DNA of 64,000 nucleotides from Candidatus Omnitrophota bacterium (GTDB taxonomy: Bacteria > Hinthialibacterota > Hinthialibacteria > Hinthialibacterales > Hinthialibacteraceae): contig QZKN01000141.1 of assembly GCA_003598175.1 (NCBI GenBank), positions 27,418 through 91,417 of the forward strand. Direction: 5' to 3'. Shown piece after piece: positions 35,279 through 43,971 of the stretch; the stretch's first letter is position 1; every line of letters begins with the position of its first letter. Both the position numbers and the translations under genes were made by a program. The notes beneath the pieces are model-generated. The model did not search any database. It was not told the DNA's origin and saw only the letters and a program-made list of their open reading frames with translations.

Positions 35279-35597
35279 TTTTGGGCGAAAACCACCGTTA
35301 CCAGTTGATACCTCCCCCCCCGCGTCGTATAATCGGCTTGCTGTTTGTCCAGCCGGGGATTGGTATTTTCGGTTTGTGAAAGCCTTATTGTTGAGTCTGG
35401 GGATGATGCGAATGAATCAATCAACCGAGTTCCAGGGTGTTTCCCTGCTTTGAAATCAGTGCAAAATCGAGTAAAAATCATCCATCGGCAGGTGGGGAGT
35501 GAGTGTTGGATGCGGATAAACGATTCACATGAAAAATCCTTCCATTTTGCTGAGCGGTGACCTATATCATTAAACACAAAGAAAGGAAATGCGAATT
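35279..35597. other. Intergenic region after sucC
   Basis: About 319 bp with no supported open frame. A run of nine C lies near 35313-35322. No clear terminator or RNA was seen. AAAGGAA before 35590 can serve the permease start at 35598. Confidence 0.5.
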
Positions 35598-36962
35598 ATG
35601 GAAAGTAATGGTTATCCCCTTCCGGATTATCTTCAGCAGGCAAAGCCGAACCCGCAGGAGAATCGAGCGCCGTGGTATATGAACACGGCGCCTTCTTACG
35701 CAGGTATTTTTCTCTGGATTGCGTTTTATGACCAACTCGCGCCGACGACGTTGGGAGTCGGCGGGATTGCGGCGGCCGTACTCGGTCTCTTCATTGCCGC
35801 CTTCATCTCCTTCGGCCTTTTTTACCTTGTTCCCGCGTTGTGGGGTATGAAAACCGGGTATCCACTTTATATAGTCGGGACATCGACATTTGGCGATAAA
35901 GGCGGCTATTTCCTTCCCGGTTTGTTTATGGGCGCGTTGCAGGTTGGTTGGTACAGCGTTGGAACCTATTACGCCACGCAGTTCATATTGAATGCGATGT
36001 ACGGCGTCGCCAACGCTCCTCAACCTCGAAGTCTTATGTTTATAATTTTCGGAATCATTTGGGGTTACGTGTTCGCTTTTGTTGGCGTGAAAGGGATCAA
36101 TTATGTGGCGAAAATCTCACAATTTTTACCTATCGTTCCACTTGTGATGCTCATTTACGCACTCTTTTCCGGTATGGGAGGAATCTCAAAGTTCGATGTC
36201 GCCAATTTCACGGATACCCCCAGTTTCGGTTTAGGAACATTGGTAATGATTCAACTGGTCATCGGATTCTTCGCGACCGCGGGCGCCGCCGGAGCCGATT
36301 TCGGGATGAACAATCGTGACAAAAATGACGTCATAATGGGGGGACTTGTGGGTGTCGCTGTTTCCATTTTCATCTGCGGACTGCTCCCCATTCTCGCCAT
36401 CGCGGGCGTGATGGCCAACAATCCCGAATTGGCGAATGCGGAAACCGGCGCATGGACGTTTGGACAAGCGATTGGCGCCATGACCGGCGGACAGTTGATG
36501 TTCCTCCTCTTTGCCATTGCATCCATGGCTCCGGCCTGTTTCTGCTCCTTTATCATCGCCAATAGTTTCTCCACCATGATCCCCAGCATCTCCCGCATGG
36601 CATGGACAATGGGCGGCGCAACGATCGGTATCATTCTGGCCGTAACCGGGATTGCAGGGCAGCTCGCCGGATTTTTCGGATTTATCGGCGCCTGTTTCGG
36701 ACCGGTATGCGGCGCGATGGCTGCCGATTACATTCTGTGCGGCGGTCAATGGCCGGGACCAAGAAAAGGTATCAATATGGCCGGCTACATTGCCGTCATC
36801 GTTGGATTCATCGTCGGCATTCTGCCGAACCTGGGCGTTGGCGGATTCATTCCGGCAGCGGTATATTCTTTCATCGTCGGCTTCGTGCTCTATATGATTC
36901 TGGCCAAAGCCGGTCTGCAACCGGAAACCATTTCCCTGTCGGCGGAGAAGGCAACAGAATAA
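35598..36962 (+). CDS. NCS1-family (purine/cytosine permease-like) transporter
   Basis: Polytopic membrane protein of 454 residues with about 12 hydrophobic segments. The N-terminal pattern RAPWYMNTAPSYAGIFLWIAF followed by glycine-rich helices (GWYSVGTYYATQFIL) and FGMNNRDKNDV fits the CodB/NCS1 group, which imports nucleobases or related compounds with sodium or protons. The ATG at 35598 is preferred because AGGA sits about 10 bases before it; the ATG at 35589 is too close. Substrate is unknown. A strong terminator at 37010-37041 ends the unit. Confidence 0.83.
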   Translation: MESNGYPLPDYLQQAKPNPQENRAPWYMNTAPSYAGIFLWIAFYDQLAPTTLGVGGIAAAVLGLFIAAFISFGLFYLVPALWGMKTGYPLYIVGTSTFGDKGGYFLPGLFMGALQVGWYSVGTYYATQFILNAMYGVANAPQPRSLMFIIFGIIWGYVFAFVGVKGINYVAKISQFLPIVPLVMLIYALFSGMGGISKFDVANFTDTPSFGLGTLVMIQLVIGFFATAGAAGADFGMNNRDKNDVIMGGLVGVAVSIFICGLLPILAIAGVMANNPELANAETGAWTFGQAIGAMTGGQLMFLLFAIASMAPACFCSFIIANSFSTMIPSISRMAWTMGGATIGIILAVTGIAGQLAGFFGFIGACFGPVCGAMAADYILCGGQWPGPRKGINMAGYIAVIVGFIVGILPNLGVGGFIPAAVYSFIVGFVLYMILAKAGLQPETISLSAEKATE

Positions 36963-37009
36963 ATAGGATCCATTCCTATTGATTCATTTCGATTTGGAAT
37001 AATACAATG

Positions 37010-37041
37010 CGAGGGCAACTCAGTTTGCCCTCGATTTTTTT
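37010..37041 (+). terminator. Rho-independent terminator
   Basis: Perfect 9-bp stem CGAGGGCAA / TTGCCCTCG with loop CTCAGT, followed by A and seven T (37035-37041). It lies 48 bp after the permease stop and just before the Rpn-family gene. Confidence 0.9.
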
Positions 37042-37063
37042 CCACAAAATTACGGAGATACCA

Positions 37064-38062
37064 ATGACTCAGGATCAGAATCATATCGATACGTTCTGGA
37101 AAGAAGCATTGGAACTTTATTTCCGGAAATTCATGCACTTTTTCTTCCCGGAGTCCCACGACGAGATCGATTGGGAAAAAGGCTATGAATTTTTGGACAA
37201 GGAATTTCAACAAATTGTTGTGGACGCGGAAGTGGGAAAACGCTATGTCGATAAATTGGTCAAGGTCTTCAAAAAAAACGGCGATGAAATCTGGGTGCTG
37301 ATCCATATCGAAGTGCAAACGCAAATCGATTACCTTTTGGACGAGCGCATTTACATTTACAACAGTCTGATTTACCTCCGTTATAAAAAACAAGTCATGA
37401 GCATTGCCGTATTGGGAGACGACAATCCCCGCTGGCGACCGGAGAAATTCGAATATACTATATGGGGTAGTCGAGTGAGTTTGCAATTTCGCTCCATCAA
37501 ACTGTTGGACTTTCAGGTAAAAGAAGATGAATTGAAGCGAGATTCAAATCCATTCGCCTTTTTTGTCATTGCGCATCTCAAAACTCTTGCAACTCGAAAA
37601 GATCATCAGAGTCGGTATCACTGGAAACTGGCAATGATGAAAAATCTGTTCGAAATGGGAATGAGCGAATCGGAAATCATTTCGTTATTCCGCTTCATTG
37701 ATTTCCTGATGAAATTACCAAAAGAATTGGAACAGAAATTCAGAAAGGAAATCCATCAATATCAGGAGGAAAAGAAAATGCCATTTATTGCTCCCTTTGA
37801 AGAATTGGCCATGGAAGAAGGCATGAAACAAGGCATCGAACAAGGCATCGAACAGGGCATCGAACAAGGCAGCCTTTTGGAGGCGAAAGAATCCGTTGTG
37901 GATTTTCTGAACCTGAAATTTGCGAACGTCCCTCCATCTCTTATCGATTCCATTCGTAACAGCAACGATTTAACTTTTCTGAGAAACTTGCGCAAACAAG
38001 TTTTCCTTGTCGAATGTCTTGAAGATTTTTCCCGTATTTTGAATGACCGAAACGCTTTGTAG
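37064..38062 (+). CDS. Rpn-family recombination-promoting nuclease / putative transposase
   Basis: 332 residues from the ATG at 37064, which has GGAG 6 bases upstream; the longer frame from 37007 would start inside the terminator. The N-terminal part (ALELYFRKFMHFFFPESHDEIDW, YVDKLVKVF, WVLIHIEVQTQID) has the PD-(D/E)XK-type pattern with E-V-Q replacing E-V-K. The middle is helical. The tail has three QGIE repeats, then LLEAKESVVDFLNLKFANV and an SLIDSIRNSNDL helix, as in Rpn and DUF4351-type proteins. This family is mobile and often duplicated; a broken relative abuts the defense island at 14693. In Rpn proteins, nuclease activity and recA-independent recombination are known. Confidence 0.8.
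   Translation: MTQDQNHIDTFWKEALELYFRKFMHFFFPESHDEIDWEKGYEFLDKEFQQIVVDAEVGKRYVDKLVKVFKKNGDEIWVLIHIEVQTQIDYLLDERIYIYNSLIYLRYKKQVMSIAVLGDDNPRWRPEKFEYTIWGSRVSLQFRSIKLLDFQVKEDELKRDSNPFAFFVIAHLKTLATRKDHQSRYHWKLAMMKNLFEMGMSESEIISLFRFIDFLMKLPKELEQKFRKEIHQYQEEKKMPFIAPFEELAMEEGMKQGIEQGIEQGIEQGSLLEAKESVVDFLNLKFANVPPSLIDSIRNSNDLTFLRNLRKQVFLVECLEDFSRILNDRNAL
37829..37864 (+). repeat. Three 12-bp tandem repeats within the Rpn gene
   Basis: Unit CAAGGCATCGAA occurs three times (one copy with a single change), followed by a partial fourth. It encodes repeated Q-G-I-E. Such repeats vary in number between Rpn paralogues by slippage. Confidence 0.85.
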
Positions 38063-38124
38063 ATTCATTTATTTTTCCTTATCCCCCCAAAAGCACGCCA
38101 CTCTTTTTGAAACGAGTTCAACGT

Positions 38125-38856
38125 ATGACCATGAATGGATTATTCATCACCGGCACGGACACGGAAATCGGAAAAACATTGATCACCGCGCTATTATCGC
38201 TGGGTTTGCGGAAACACGGAATGAATTGCTGTCCGGTAAAACCAATCGCGACAGGCGGAATCCTTCATCACGGCAATTTGATTTCCGAAGACGTGCTTTT
38301 TTATCAAAAAGTGACCGGGATTCGGGAAACCGAATCCATCATGAATCCGGTTTGCCTGAAACGACCGGCGTCGCCCCATTTTGCCGCGAGTTTGGAGGCG
38401 CGTTCCATCCATCCACCAGAAATAATTCGATTTCTACGAGGACTGGCTCGTTCTTACGAAGCCTTGCTAGTGGAGGGAATCGGCGGGTGGCTGGTACCCA
38501 TCACGGAAGAGTATTCCGTAGCCGATTTCGCCAGCGAACTCGGTTTACCGGTGATTCTCGTGTCCGCCAACAAACTGGGAACGTTGAATCATACCCTGCT
38601 TACGCTCGAATCGATGCGAACGCGCGGAATCGAACCGGCCGGCGTCTTTTTCTCGAAACCTACACCATTGATAGAATCCGATATGGACGCGAACAATATC
38701 GAAACCATTCAAACCATCGGCCACGTGGAGATTCTGGGATCGGTTCCTTATTTGGATTCTCGCCTGTTTGAGGAATCGAGCAGAGAAATTCTTTGGCAAA
38801 ACGTAAAAGAGACAATTCAATGGAGCAAAATTATACAATGCCTGCGTACTCATTAG
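38125..38856 (+). CDS. bioD: Dethiobiotin synthetase
   Basis: ATP-dependent closure of 7,8-diaminopelargonic acid with CO2 to dethiobiotin, the penultimate step of biotin synthesis. Family marks are the P-loop FITGTDTEIGKT at the N-terminus, CPVKPIATG, VEGIGGWLVPI and VILVSANKLGTLNHT. Starts at 38107 (TTG), 38125 and 38131 (ATG) are possible; 38125 gives the usual short lead. About 243 residues, slightly longer than average. It overlaps bioA by about 37 nt, so translation is coupled to the enzyme of the preceding step. bioF and bioB are not in the window. Confidence 0.93.
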   Translation: MTMNGLFITGTDTEIGKTLITALLSLGLRKHGMNCCPVKPIATGGILHHGNLISEDVLFYQKVTGIRETESIMNPVCLKRPASPHFAASLEARSIHPPEIIRFLRGLARSYEALLVEGIGGWLVPITEEYSVADFASELGLPVILVSANKLGTLNHTLLTLESMRTRGIEPAGVFFSKPTPLIESDMDANNIETIQTIGHVEILGSVPYLDSRLFEESSREILWQNVKETIQWSKIIQCLRTH

Positions 38857-40214
38857 AAGAAATCCGCCAATTGGAAGAATGGGATCAACGCTTTGTTTGG
38901 CATCCCTTCACTCAAATGAGAGAGTATCTGCAAGAACCGCCGTTGATTTTTTCTCAGGGCGAGGGCGTGTATCTCTATGACGTACAGGGCAATCGATATT
39001 TCGACGGGAACTCCTCGCTTTGGGTCGCCATCCACGGTCATGGTCGAAAAGAACTATCTGACGCCATCAAAGCACAGTTGGACCGCGTCGCTCACACCAC
39101 TTTGCTCGGTCCCGCGAACGTTCCATCGATTCAACTGGCCAAACGCCTGGTTGAAATCACCCCGCCGAGTCTGGATAAAGTGTTTTATTCGGACAACGGC
39201 TCCACCGCCGTCGAAATTGCGCTCAAAATGGCCTTTCAATATTGGCGACAATGCCGTCCCCCTCGCATGGAACGCACTTCCTACCTCAGTTTCCGCGAAG
39301 CCTATCACGGCGACACGGTCGGCAGCGTCAGTGTAGGCGGCATCGAGCTGTTTCACAGCATATTCGGACCGTTGCTGTTTAAACACTTTTCCGTTCCCTA
39401 TCCCGTTTACTCAAAATACACCTCAAAAGAATCGCCGGAAACAATTTCGGCCCAAGCGCTCGAACAATGCGAGAAAACCTTGAAAAACCATGCGCACGAA
39501 ATCGCGGCGGTTCTGATCGAGCCGTTGGTGCAAGGAGCGGCGGGGATTCGGACGCAAGCGCCGGGATTTTTAAGAGGATTGCGGGAATTGTGTGATCGGT
39601 ATGAGGTTTTTCTGATCACGGACGAAGTGTTTACCGGATTCGGCCATACCGGAAAACTGTTTGCCTGCGAACATGAAAACGTCACGCCTGATTTCATGAC
39701 TCTTGCGAAAGGGCTGACCGGCGGCTACCTGCCTTTGGCCGCCACCATGACAACTCAGCAGGTATTCGATGGCTTTCTGGGAACCTATTCCGAATTTCGC
39801 ACATTTTTTCACGGCCACACCTACACCGGCAATCAACTGGGCTGCGCCGCCGCGCTGGCAAGTTTGGATCTCTTTGAAAAGGACAATACCCTCGAACGCT
39901 TGCAACCACTGATCATCCATTTTGAGAAAAAGCTGGACGATTTATTTGAACGATGTGATGCGGTAGCCGATATCCACCAAATCGGCCTCGTCGCCGGCAT
40001 CGATTTGTGCCGAAGCCGACGTCGGCAGGAATTTTATACTCTCGAAGAGCGTGTCGGGGCGAAGATCTGCTTTGATCTGCGCAAATACGGCATCTGGTTA
40101 CGTCCTTTGGGAAATACTCTTGTGCTGGTTCCACCGCTTATTTCCACGGCGGAACAGCTGGATCACCTTATATTCTCCATTGAACACAGTTTGGACGGTT
40201 ATTCCGTGGCATAG
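38820..40214 (+). CDS. bioA: Adenosylmethionine-8-amino-7-oxononanoate aminotransferase
   Basis: Class III PLP aminotransferase of 464 residues that makes 7,8-diaminopelargonate. Visible marks are WHPFTQMREY (substrate site), the PLP-phosphate contact DNGSTAVEIALKM, DEVFTGFGHTG and the PLP lysine in LAKGLTGGYLPLAATM; the AYHGDTVGSVSVGG block is typical. The ATG at 38820 is preferred to the TTG at 38793. It overlaps the end of bioD. The product of this enzyme is the BioD substrate, so the pair act in sequence. Confidence 0.95.
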   Translation: MEQNYTMPAYSLEEIRQLEEWDQRFVWHPFTQMREYLQEPPLIFSQGEGVYLYDVQGNRYFDGNSSLWVAIHGHGRKELSDAIKAQLDRVAHTTLLGPANVPSIQLAKRLVEITPPSLDKVFYSDNGSTAVEIALKMAFQYWRQCRPPRMERTSYLSFREAYHGDTVGSVSVGGIELFHSIFGPLLFKHFSVPYPVYSKYTSKESPETISAQALEQCEKTLKNHAHEIAAVLIEPLVQGAAGIRTQAPGFLRGLRELCDRYEVFLITDEVFTGFGHTGKLFACEHENVTPDFMTLAKGLTGGYLPLAATMTTQQVFDGFLGTYSEFRTFFHGHTYTGNQLGCAAALASLDLFEKDNTLERLQPLIIHFEKKLDDLFERCDAVADIHQIGLVAGIDLCRSRRRQEFYTLEERVGAKICFDLRKYGIWLRPLGNTLVLVPPLISTAEQLDHLIFSIEHSLDGYSVA

Positions 40215-40216
40215 GA

Positions 40217-40240
40217 GTCTGCAGGGGCATCCCTGCAGAC
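40217..40240. terminator. Hairpin after bioA
   Basis: Perfect 10-bp stem GTCTGCAGGG / CCCTGCAGAC with loop GCAT, starting 3 bp after the bioA stop. There is no T-run, so it may stall or protect the RNA rather than terminate it, or be a dispersed palindromic element. Confidence 0.45.
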
Positions 40241-40387
40241 GATAGAGGAAATCCTTGTAATAGCCCATATGCTGTGGCGATAAATTACAATATTGAATTG
40301 TGACACAGCCTATTCGCTCACCCCTCTATAGACATTTGTTTCTCTCCTGATTCAAGATTGATACGGTTTCTCCACTGAAAAGGAGGA

Positions 40388-42838
40388 ATGAAGCCGACTC
40401 TCATCTCTTTTCACTCGTCACTCTCCAATGCCATAATAGCAGGAATGAAAACCAACCCTATGAGATACGAGGGAATCATGATCTCACTCACGATGGCCTT
40501 ATGCGCCTCTTTCATTATTTTACAAGCCACTCCTCAGAACCTTTTCGTCGATGATTTCGAACGCGGTCTCGTAAAATGGGGATCGTTATGGACGAGGGAA
40601 GCCGGCGTCGGACAGCTCTTTTCCGACGATCAAATCGCTCACGACCGCGAACGCTCCGCTCGCATCGAGCATCGCGGATCGCAGGATTGGAGTTTTTCTC
40701 CCTCCGTCCGATTTAATGTCCGCACCGGCGATCTGTTTGAATTGAATGCATGGATCAAAGTCGAGGGCAAAGGTTCCGCCACGATTTGCGTGGTAACACA
40801 AAATGCACAAAATGAAGTCATCGATTGGACCTTCGCCGAGAACGCGCAATCAGGAACCAGCGATTGGCGCTTGTTGTCGTCCCGTTTTCTTGTTCCCGCC
40901 GGCGTCGCCCGACTCTATCCGCGCTTGATCGGTTACGATCCTGCGACGGTTTGGGTGGATGATTTTTCCTTCATCGCACTTGGTAATATCGAGGAACTCA
41001 TAGATCCCAATCTACCGGATGAAATCACGATCGAAAATCCGGCGCTCACGGTCACATTTCACAGCGTCGAGGGAACGCTGTCTGTTCTCGACCGGCGAAC
41101 GCAACAAACGTGGAAACAAAATCCGCTGCATCCCAGCCTCGTCGTAAAACAAATCGAACAACACGGGAGAAACATTGAGATGCAATGGCTGGATACTCGA
41201 TTTATGGATGAAATGAAAATTACTGTTCAACTCGATGAAAGCCATCCGGAATTCGTTGTCTCCCTTTCACGGGAAGAAGAAATGGATTCTTCCCTCTATT
41301 ACCCTCATCCCTTCGTCAGTGAAGCCGGAACGTATCTCGTCGTGCCGATGAATGAAGGGATTTCCTATCCCGTCGACGATCCCACCATCGAAACCAGACA
41401 ATTGGTCGCGTATGGCGGGCATGGCATCTGCATGCCGTTTTGGGGCGTCACGGACGGAGAAAAAGGTCACGCCGCCATCCTCGAAACTCCCGACGACGCC
41501 TCCATCCGCATCGAACGCGCGAACGGCAACCTATGCGTCACTCCGCTGTGGCAGGCGCAAAAAGGGCAATTCGGCTATGAGCGCCGCATCCGTTATATTT
41601 TCTTCGAAACCGGTGGACATACCGCCATTTGCAAACGCTATCGCCAATACGCCATCGAAACCGGACTCTTCAAAACATTGGAACTGAAACGGCGGGAAAA
41701 CCCTAACGTCGACAAACTCATCGGCGCGGTGAATGTCTGGTGTTGGGATTCGGGCTCGCTCGCCATCGTGCGGGACATGCTGGATTTGGGCATCGACCGT
41801 ATTTTATGGAGCAATCGCCAATCCCCCGCCAATCTCCGCGCCCTGAATGAACTCGGGATCCTCACCAGCCGATACGATATCTACCAGGACACCATGAATC
41901 CCGCAAATTTCGAGCATCTGAACGGTGTGCATTCCGATTGGACCACCGCCGCCTGGCCTGATGATCTCATGCTGGACGAAAACGGTGATTGGCGCAAAGG
42001 CTGGGAAGTGCAAGGCAAGGATGGCGTGTGGTATCCGTGCGGCGTCTTGTGCGATAAGCAAGCGCTGAAATATGCGCAAGAACGCATCCCCGCCGAATTG
42101 GAATCGTCTCCCTACCAATGCCGTTTCATCGACACCACCACCGCTTCGCCGTGGCGGGAATGTTACCATCCCCATCATCCGATGACGCGTAGCGAGAGTC
42201 GGTATTGGAAAATGGAACTGCTGCGGTACGTTTGCGAAGAGATGCGGCTTGTCACCGGCAGCGAAACCGGGCACGACGCCGCTGTTCCTTTTGTCCATTA
42301 TTTTGAGGGCATGCTCAGCCTCGGACCGTATCGCGTTCCCGACGCTGGCCGGAATATGATTCGAATTTGGGATGAAATTCCCGAACGTGTGGCAAAATTC
42401 CAACTCGGACACGCCTATCGTCTGCCTTTATGGGAACTGGTGTATCATGATTGTGTGGTTTCGCAATGGTATTGGGGCGATTACAACAATAAACTTCCGG
42501 CGTTGTGGGATAAGCGCGATCTTTTCAACATCCTCTATGGCACACCGCCGATGTTTATGTTCACGAAAACCTATTGGCAGGAAAATAAAGACCGGTTTTT
42601 ACAAAGTTACCGCAATGTCTGCGCCGTCGCGCGCGAGGTGGGCTACAGTGAAATGACGGAACACCGTTTTCTCACGCGGGATCGCAGCGTACAACAAACC
42701 GTCTTTGCCAACGGAATCACCGTCACCGTCAATTTCGGCGAGTCTTCCTTTCTTATGACTGACGGAAAAGAAATCACAGCCATGAATTTTACGGTTTCCC
42801 GTCCGGCCATGACACAACCGCGACCGGAAGAAGAATAA
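40388..42838 (+). CDS. Secreted glycoside hydrolase-like protein
   Basis: Up to 816 residues. Several in-frame starts exist (40388, 40445, 40460, 40478). The last gives a clean signal peptide, MISLTMALCASFIILQA, with GAGGG 4 bases upstream and may be the real start. After it comes a carbohydrate-binding-like beta-sandwich (FVDDFERGLVKWG to about residue 200), then a beta-rich domain, then a TIM-barrel-like C-terminal half (ILWSNRQSPANLRALNELG, CRFIDTTTASPW, VTGSETGHDAAVPF). Tyr- and Trp-rich barrel loops suggest polysaccharide cleavage. The exact family is not recognised with confidence (DUF5696-like is a guess). It is followed by a bidirectional terminator. Confidence 0.65.
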   Translation: MKPTLISFHSSLSNAIIAGMKTNPMRYEGIMISLTMALCASFIILQATPQNLFVDDFERGLVKWGSLWTREAGVGQLFSDDQIAHDRERSARIEHRGSQDWSFSPSVRFNVRTGDLFELNAWIKVEGKGSATICVVTQNAQNEVIDWTFAENAQSGTSDWRLLSSRFLVPAGVARLYPRLIGYDPATVWVDDFSFIALGNIEELIDPNLPDEITIENPALTVTFHSVEGTLSVLDRRTQQTWKQNPLHPSLVVKQIEQHGRNIEMQWLDTRFMDEMKITVQLDESHPEFVVSLSREEEMDSSLYYPHPFVSEAGTYLVVPMNEGISYPVDDPTIETRQLVAYGGHGICMPFWGVTDGEKGHAAILETPDDASIRIERANGNLCVTPLWQAQKGQFGYERRIRYIFFETGGHTAICKRYRQYAIETGLFKTLELKRRENPNVDKLIGAVNVWCWDSGSLAIVRDMLDLGIDRILWSNRQSPANLRALNELGILTSRYDIYQDTMNPANFEHLNGVHSDWTTAAWPDDLMLDENGDWRKGWEVQGKDGVWYPCGVLCDKQALKYAQERIPAELESSPYQCRFIDTTTASPWRECYHPHHPMTRSESRYWKMELLRYVCEEMRLVTGSETGHDAAVPFVHYFEGMLSLGPYRVPDAGRNMIRIWDEIPERVAKFQLGHAYRLPLWELVYHDCVVSQWYWGDYNNKLPALWDKRDLFNILYGTPPMFMFTKTYWQENKDRFLQSYRNVCAVAREVGYSEMTEHRFLTRDRSVQQTVFANGITVTVNFGESSFLMTDGKEITAMNFTVSRPAMTQPRPEEE

Positions 42839-42901
42839 ACTATCCTTGCGAGGATGGAAACAAAGCGGATCTCGTTACTCGAAGATAAAAATGCACTCAG
42901 A

Positions 42902-42933
42902 AAAAAAGCGTTTTCTGACGAAAACGCTTTTTT
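42902..42933. terminator. Bidirectional terminator
   Basis: Perfect 14-bp arms, AAAAAAGCGTTTTC and GAAAACGCTTTTTT, with loop TGAC. The A-run and T-run make it work on both strands. It lies between the converging glycosidase-like (plus) and LamG (minus) genes. Confidence 0.93.
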
Positions 42934-42957
42934 AATTGAGTCGGATCAAGTTGTATT

Positions 42958-43725
42958 TTATCGGAAAAGATCCCATTGCGCCGTAGAGGAAGGTCCAACT
43001 GCATTTTGTGGAAACAGGGCAAGATGAACCGAACCGGCGCTGATGTAGGGCGCATGTGTTTCATCAAAGCCATAATGAACCATCGTGTCGGCAAGCGGGG
43101 CTTTCGGACTGGCAGCGACGCTGTCGAGTTGTGCAGCGGTCAAGGCGGCGTTGTGAATGCGGACACGGTCCATACATGCCGTGATCGGAACCTTACCTAC
43201 ATCTTCACCACCAATAGTAAAGTTCGTGCTTGTCGGAACACGTGGAGAACGCGTTTCCGCGACAGATCCGACTTCCGCGCCATCCACGAAGAAGTTAACG
43301 CCCACGCCGGGCTCCCAAGCGGCAGCGAAGTGGTGCCACAATCCGTCGCCCACCAACGGCCGCACGTCATAGCCACTGAAAATATCCACAATTCCAAAAA
43401 ACGTGAAAATGAACTGGCCGCCGTTGCCTGCATCCGAAATTCCCATTTTGTACGTGAATCCCCACGAAACCATGCCGGTCCAATAATCGTTGTAATCATT
43501 CAACTTAACCCATGTTTCGATGGTAATGGGGCCTTGAATGATATTCAACAGACCCGTCGGATCCGCAGCGCCGACGGAGGAAGTGCCTTTAAACTGAATC
43601 GACAAATCTCCTGCCGCCCCCGACGGACTGTCAGTGCACGCAACTGGCTCCGCTTCCTGCGAAAAACCGGCGCCGGCAACCAACAAAAGAGCGAAACACG
43701 CAAATAAACATAAACTTTTCTTCAT
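42958..43725 (-). CDS. Secreted LamG / concanavalin A-like protein
   Basis: 255 residues from the ATG at 43725, where MKKSLCLFACFALLLVAG forms a signal peptide and GGAG lies 4 bases upstream. The rest is a single LamG-type jellyroll: GPITIETWVKLNDYNDYW, DGLWHHFAAAWEPG, NFFVDGAEVG and CMDRVRIHNAALTAAQLDS are characteristic. It presumably binds sugars or peptides at the cell surface. No enzyme domain is attached. It is converging with, and separated by a terminator from, the glycosidase-like gene. Confidence 0.85.
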   Translation of the reverse strand: MKKSLCLFACFALLLVAGAGFSQEAEPVACTDSPSGAAGDLSIQFKGTSSVGAADPTGLLNIIQGPITIETWVKLNDYNDYWTGMVSWGFTYKMGISDAGNGGQFIFTFFGIVDIFSGYDVRPLVGDGLWHHFAAAWEPGVGVNFFVDGAEVGSVAETRSPRVPTSTNFTIGGEDVGKVPITACMDRVRIHNAALTAAQLDSVAASPKAPLADTMVHYGFDETHAPYISAGSVHLALFPQNAVGPSSTAQWDLFR

Positions 43726-43971
43726 CGATCTCCATCCTTTCCCATTAAATTTCGCGATCACACATCCTGCGAAGATGATTTTCCCGAAACTAAATTTACA
43801 TATTTACAACATACAAAAACAACAGCCGGATTCATTCTTCATCATTCAGTGGACCAATTTCAGTCGAATGTACCATCGATTTTCATGAAACTCAAGTTAT
43901 TTTTGGTATTTTGCGGTAAAAAATCAGGGGCCGGCCAATATTTTTTCGATTAGAGGGATTGGATCATACCG

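Noticed and set aside
37829..37864. Short tandem repeats as a possible CRISPR
   Set aside because: Twelve-base units without spacers inside a coding frame; simply a Q-G-I-E tail repeat.
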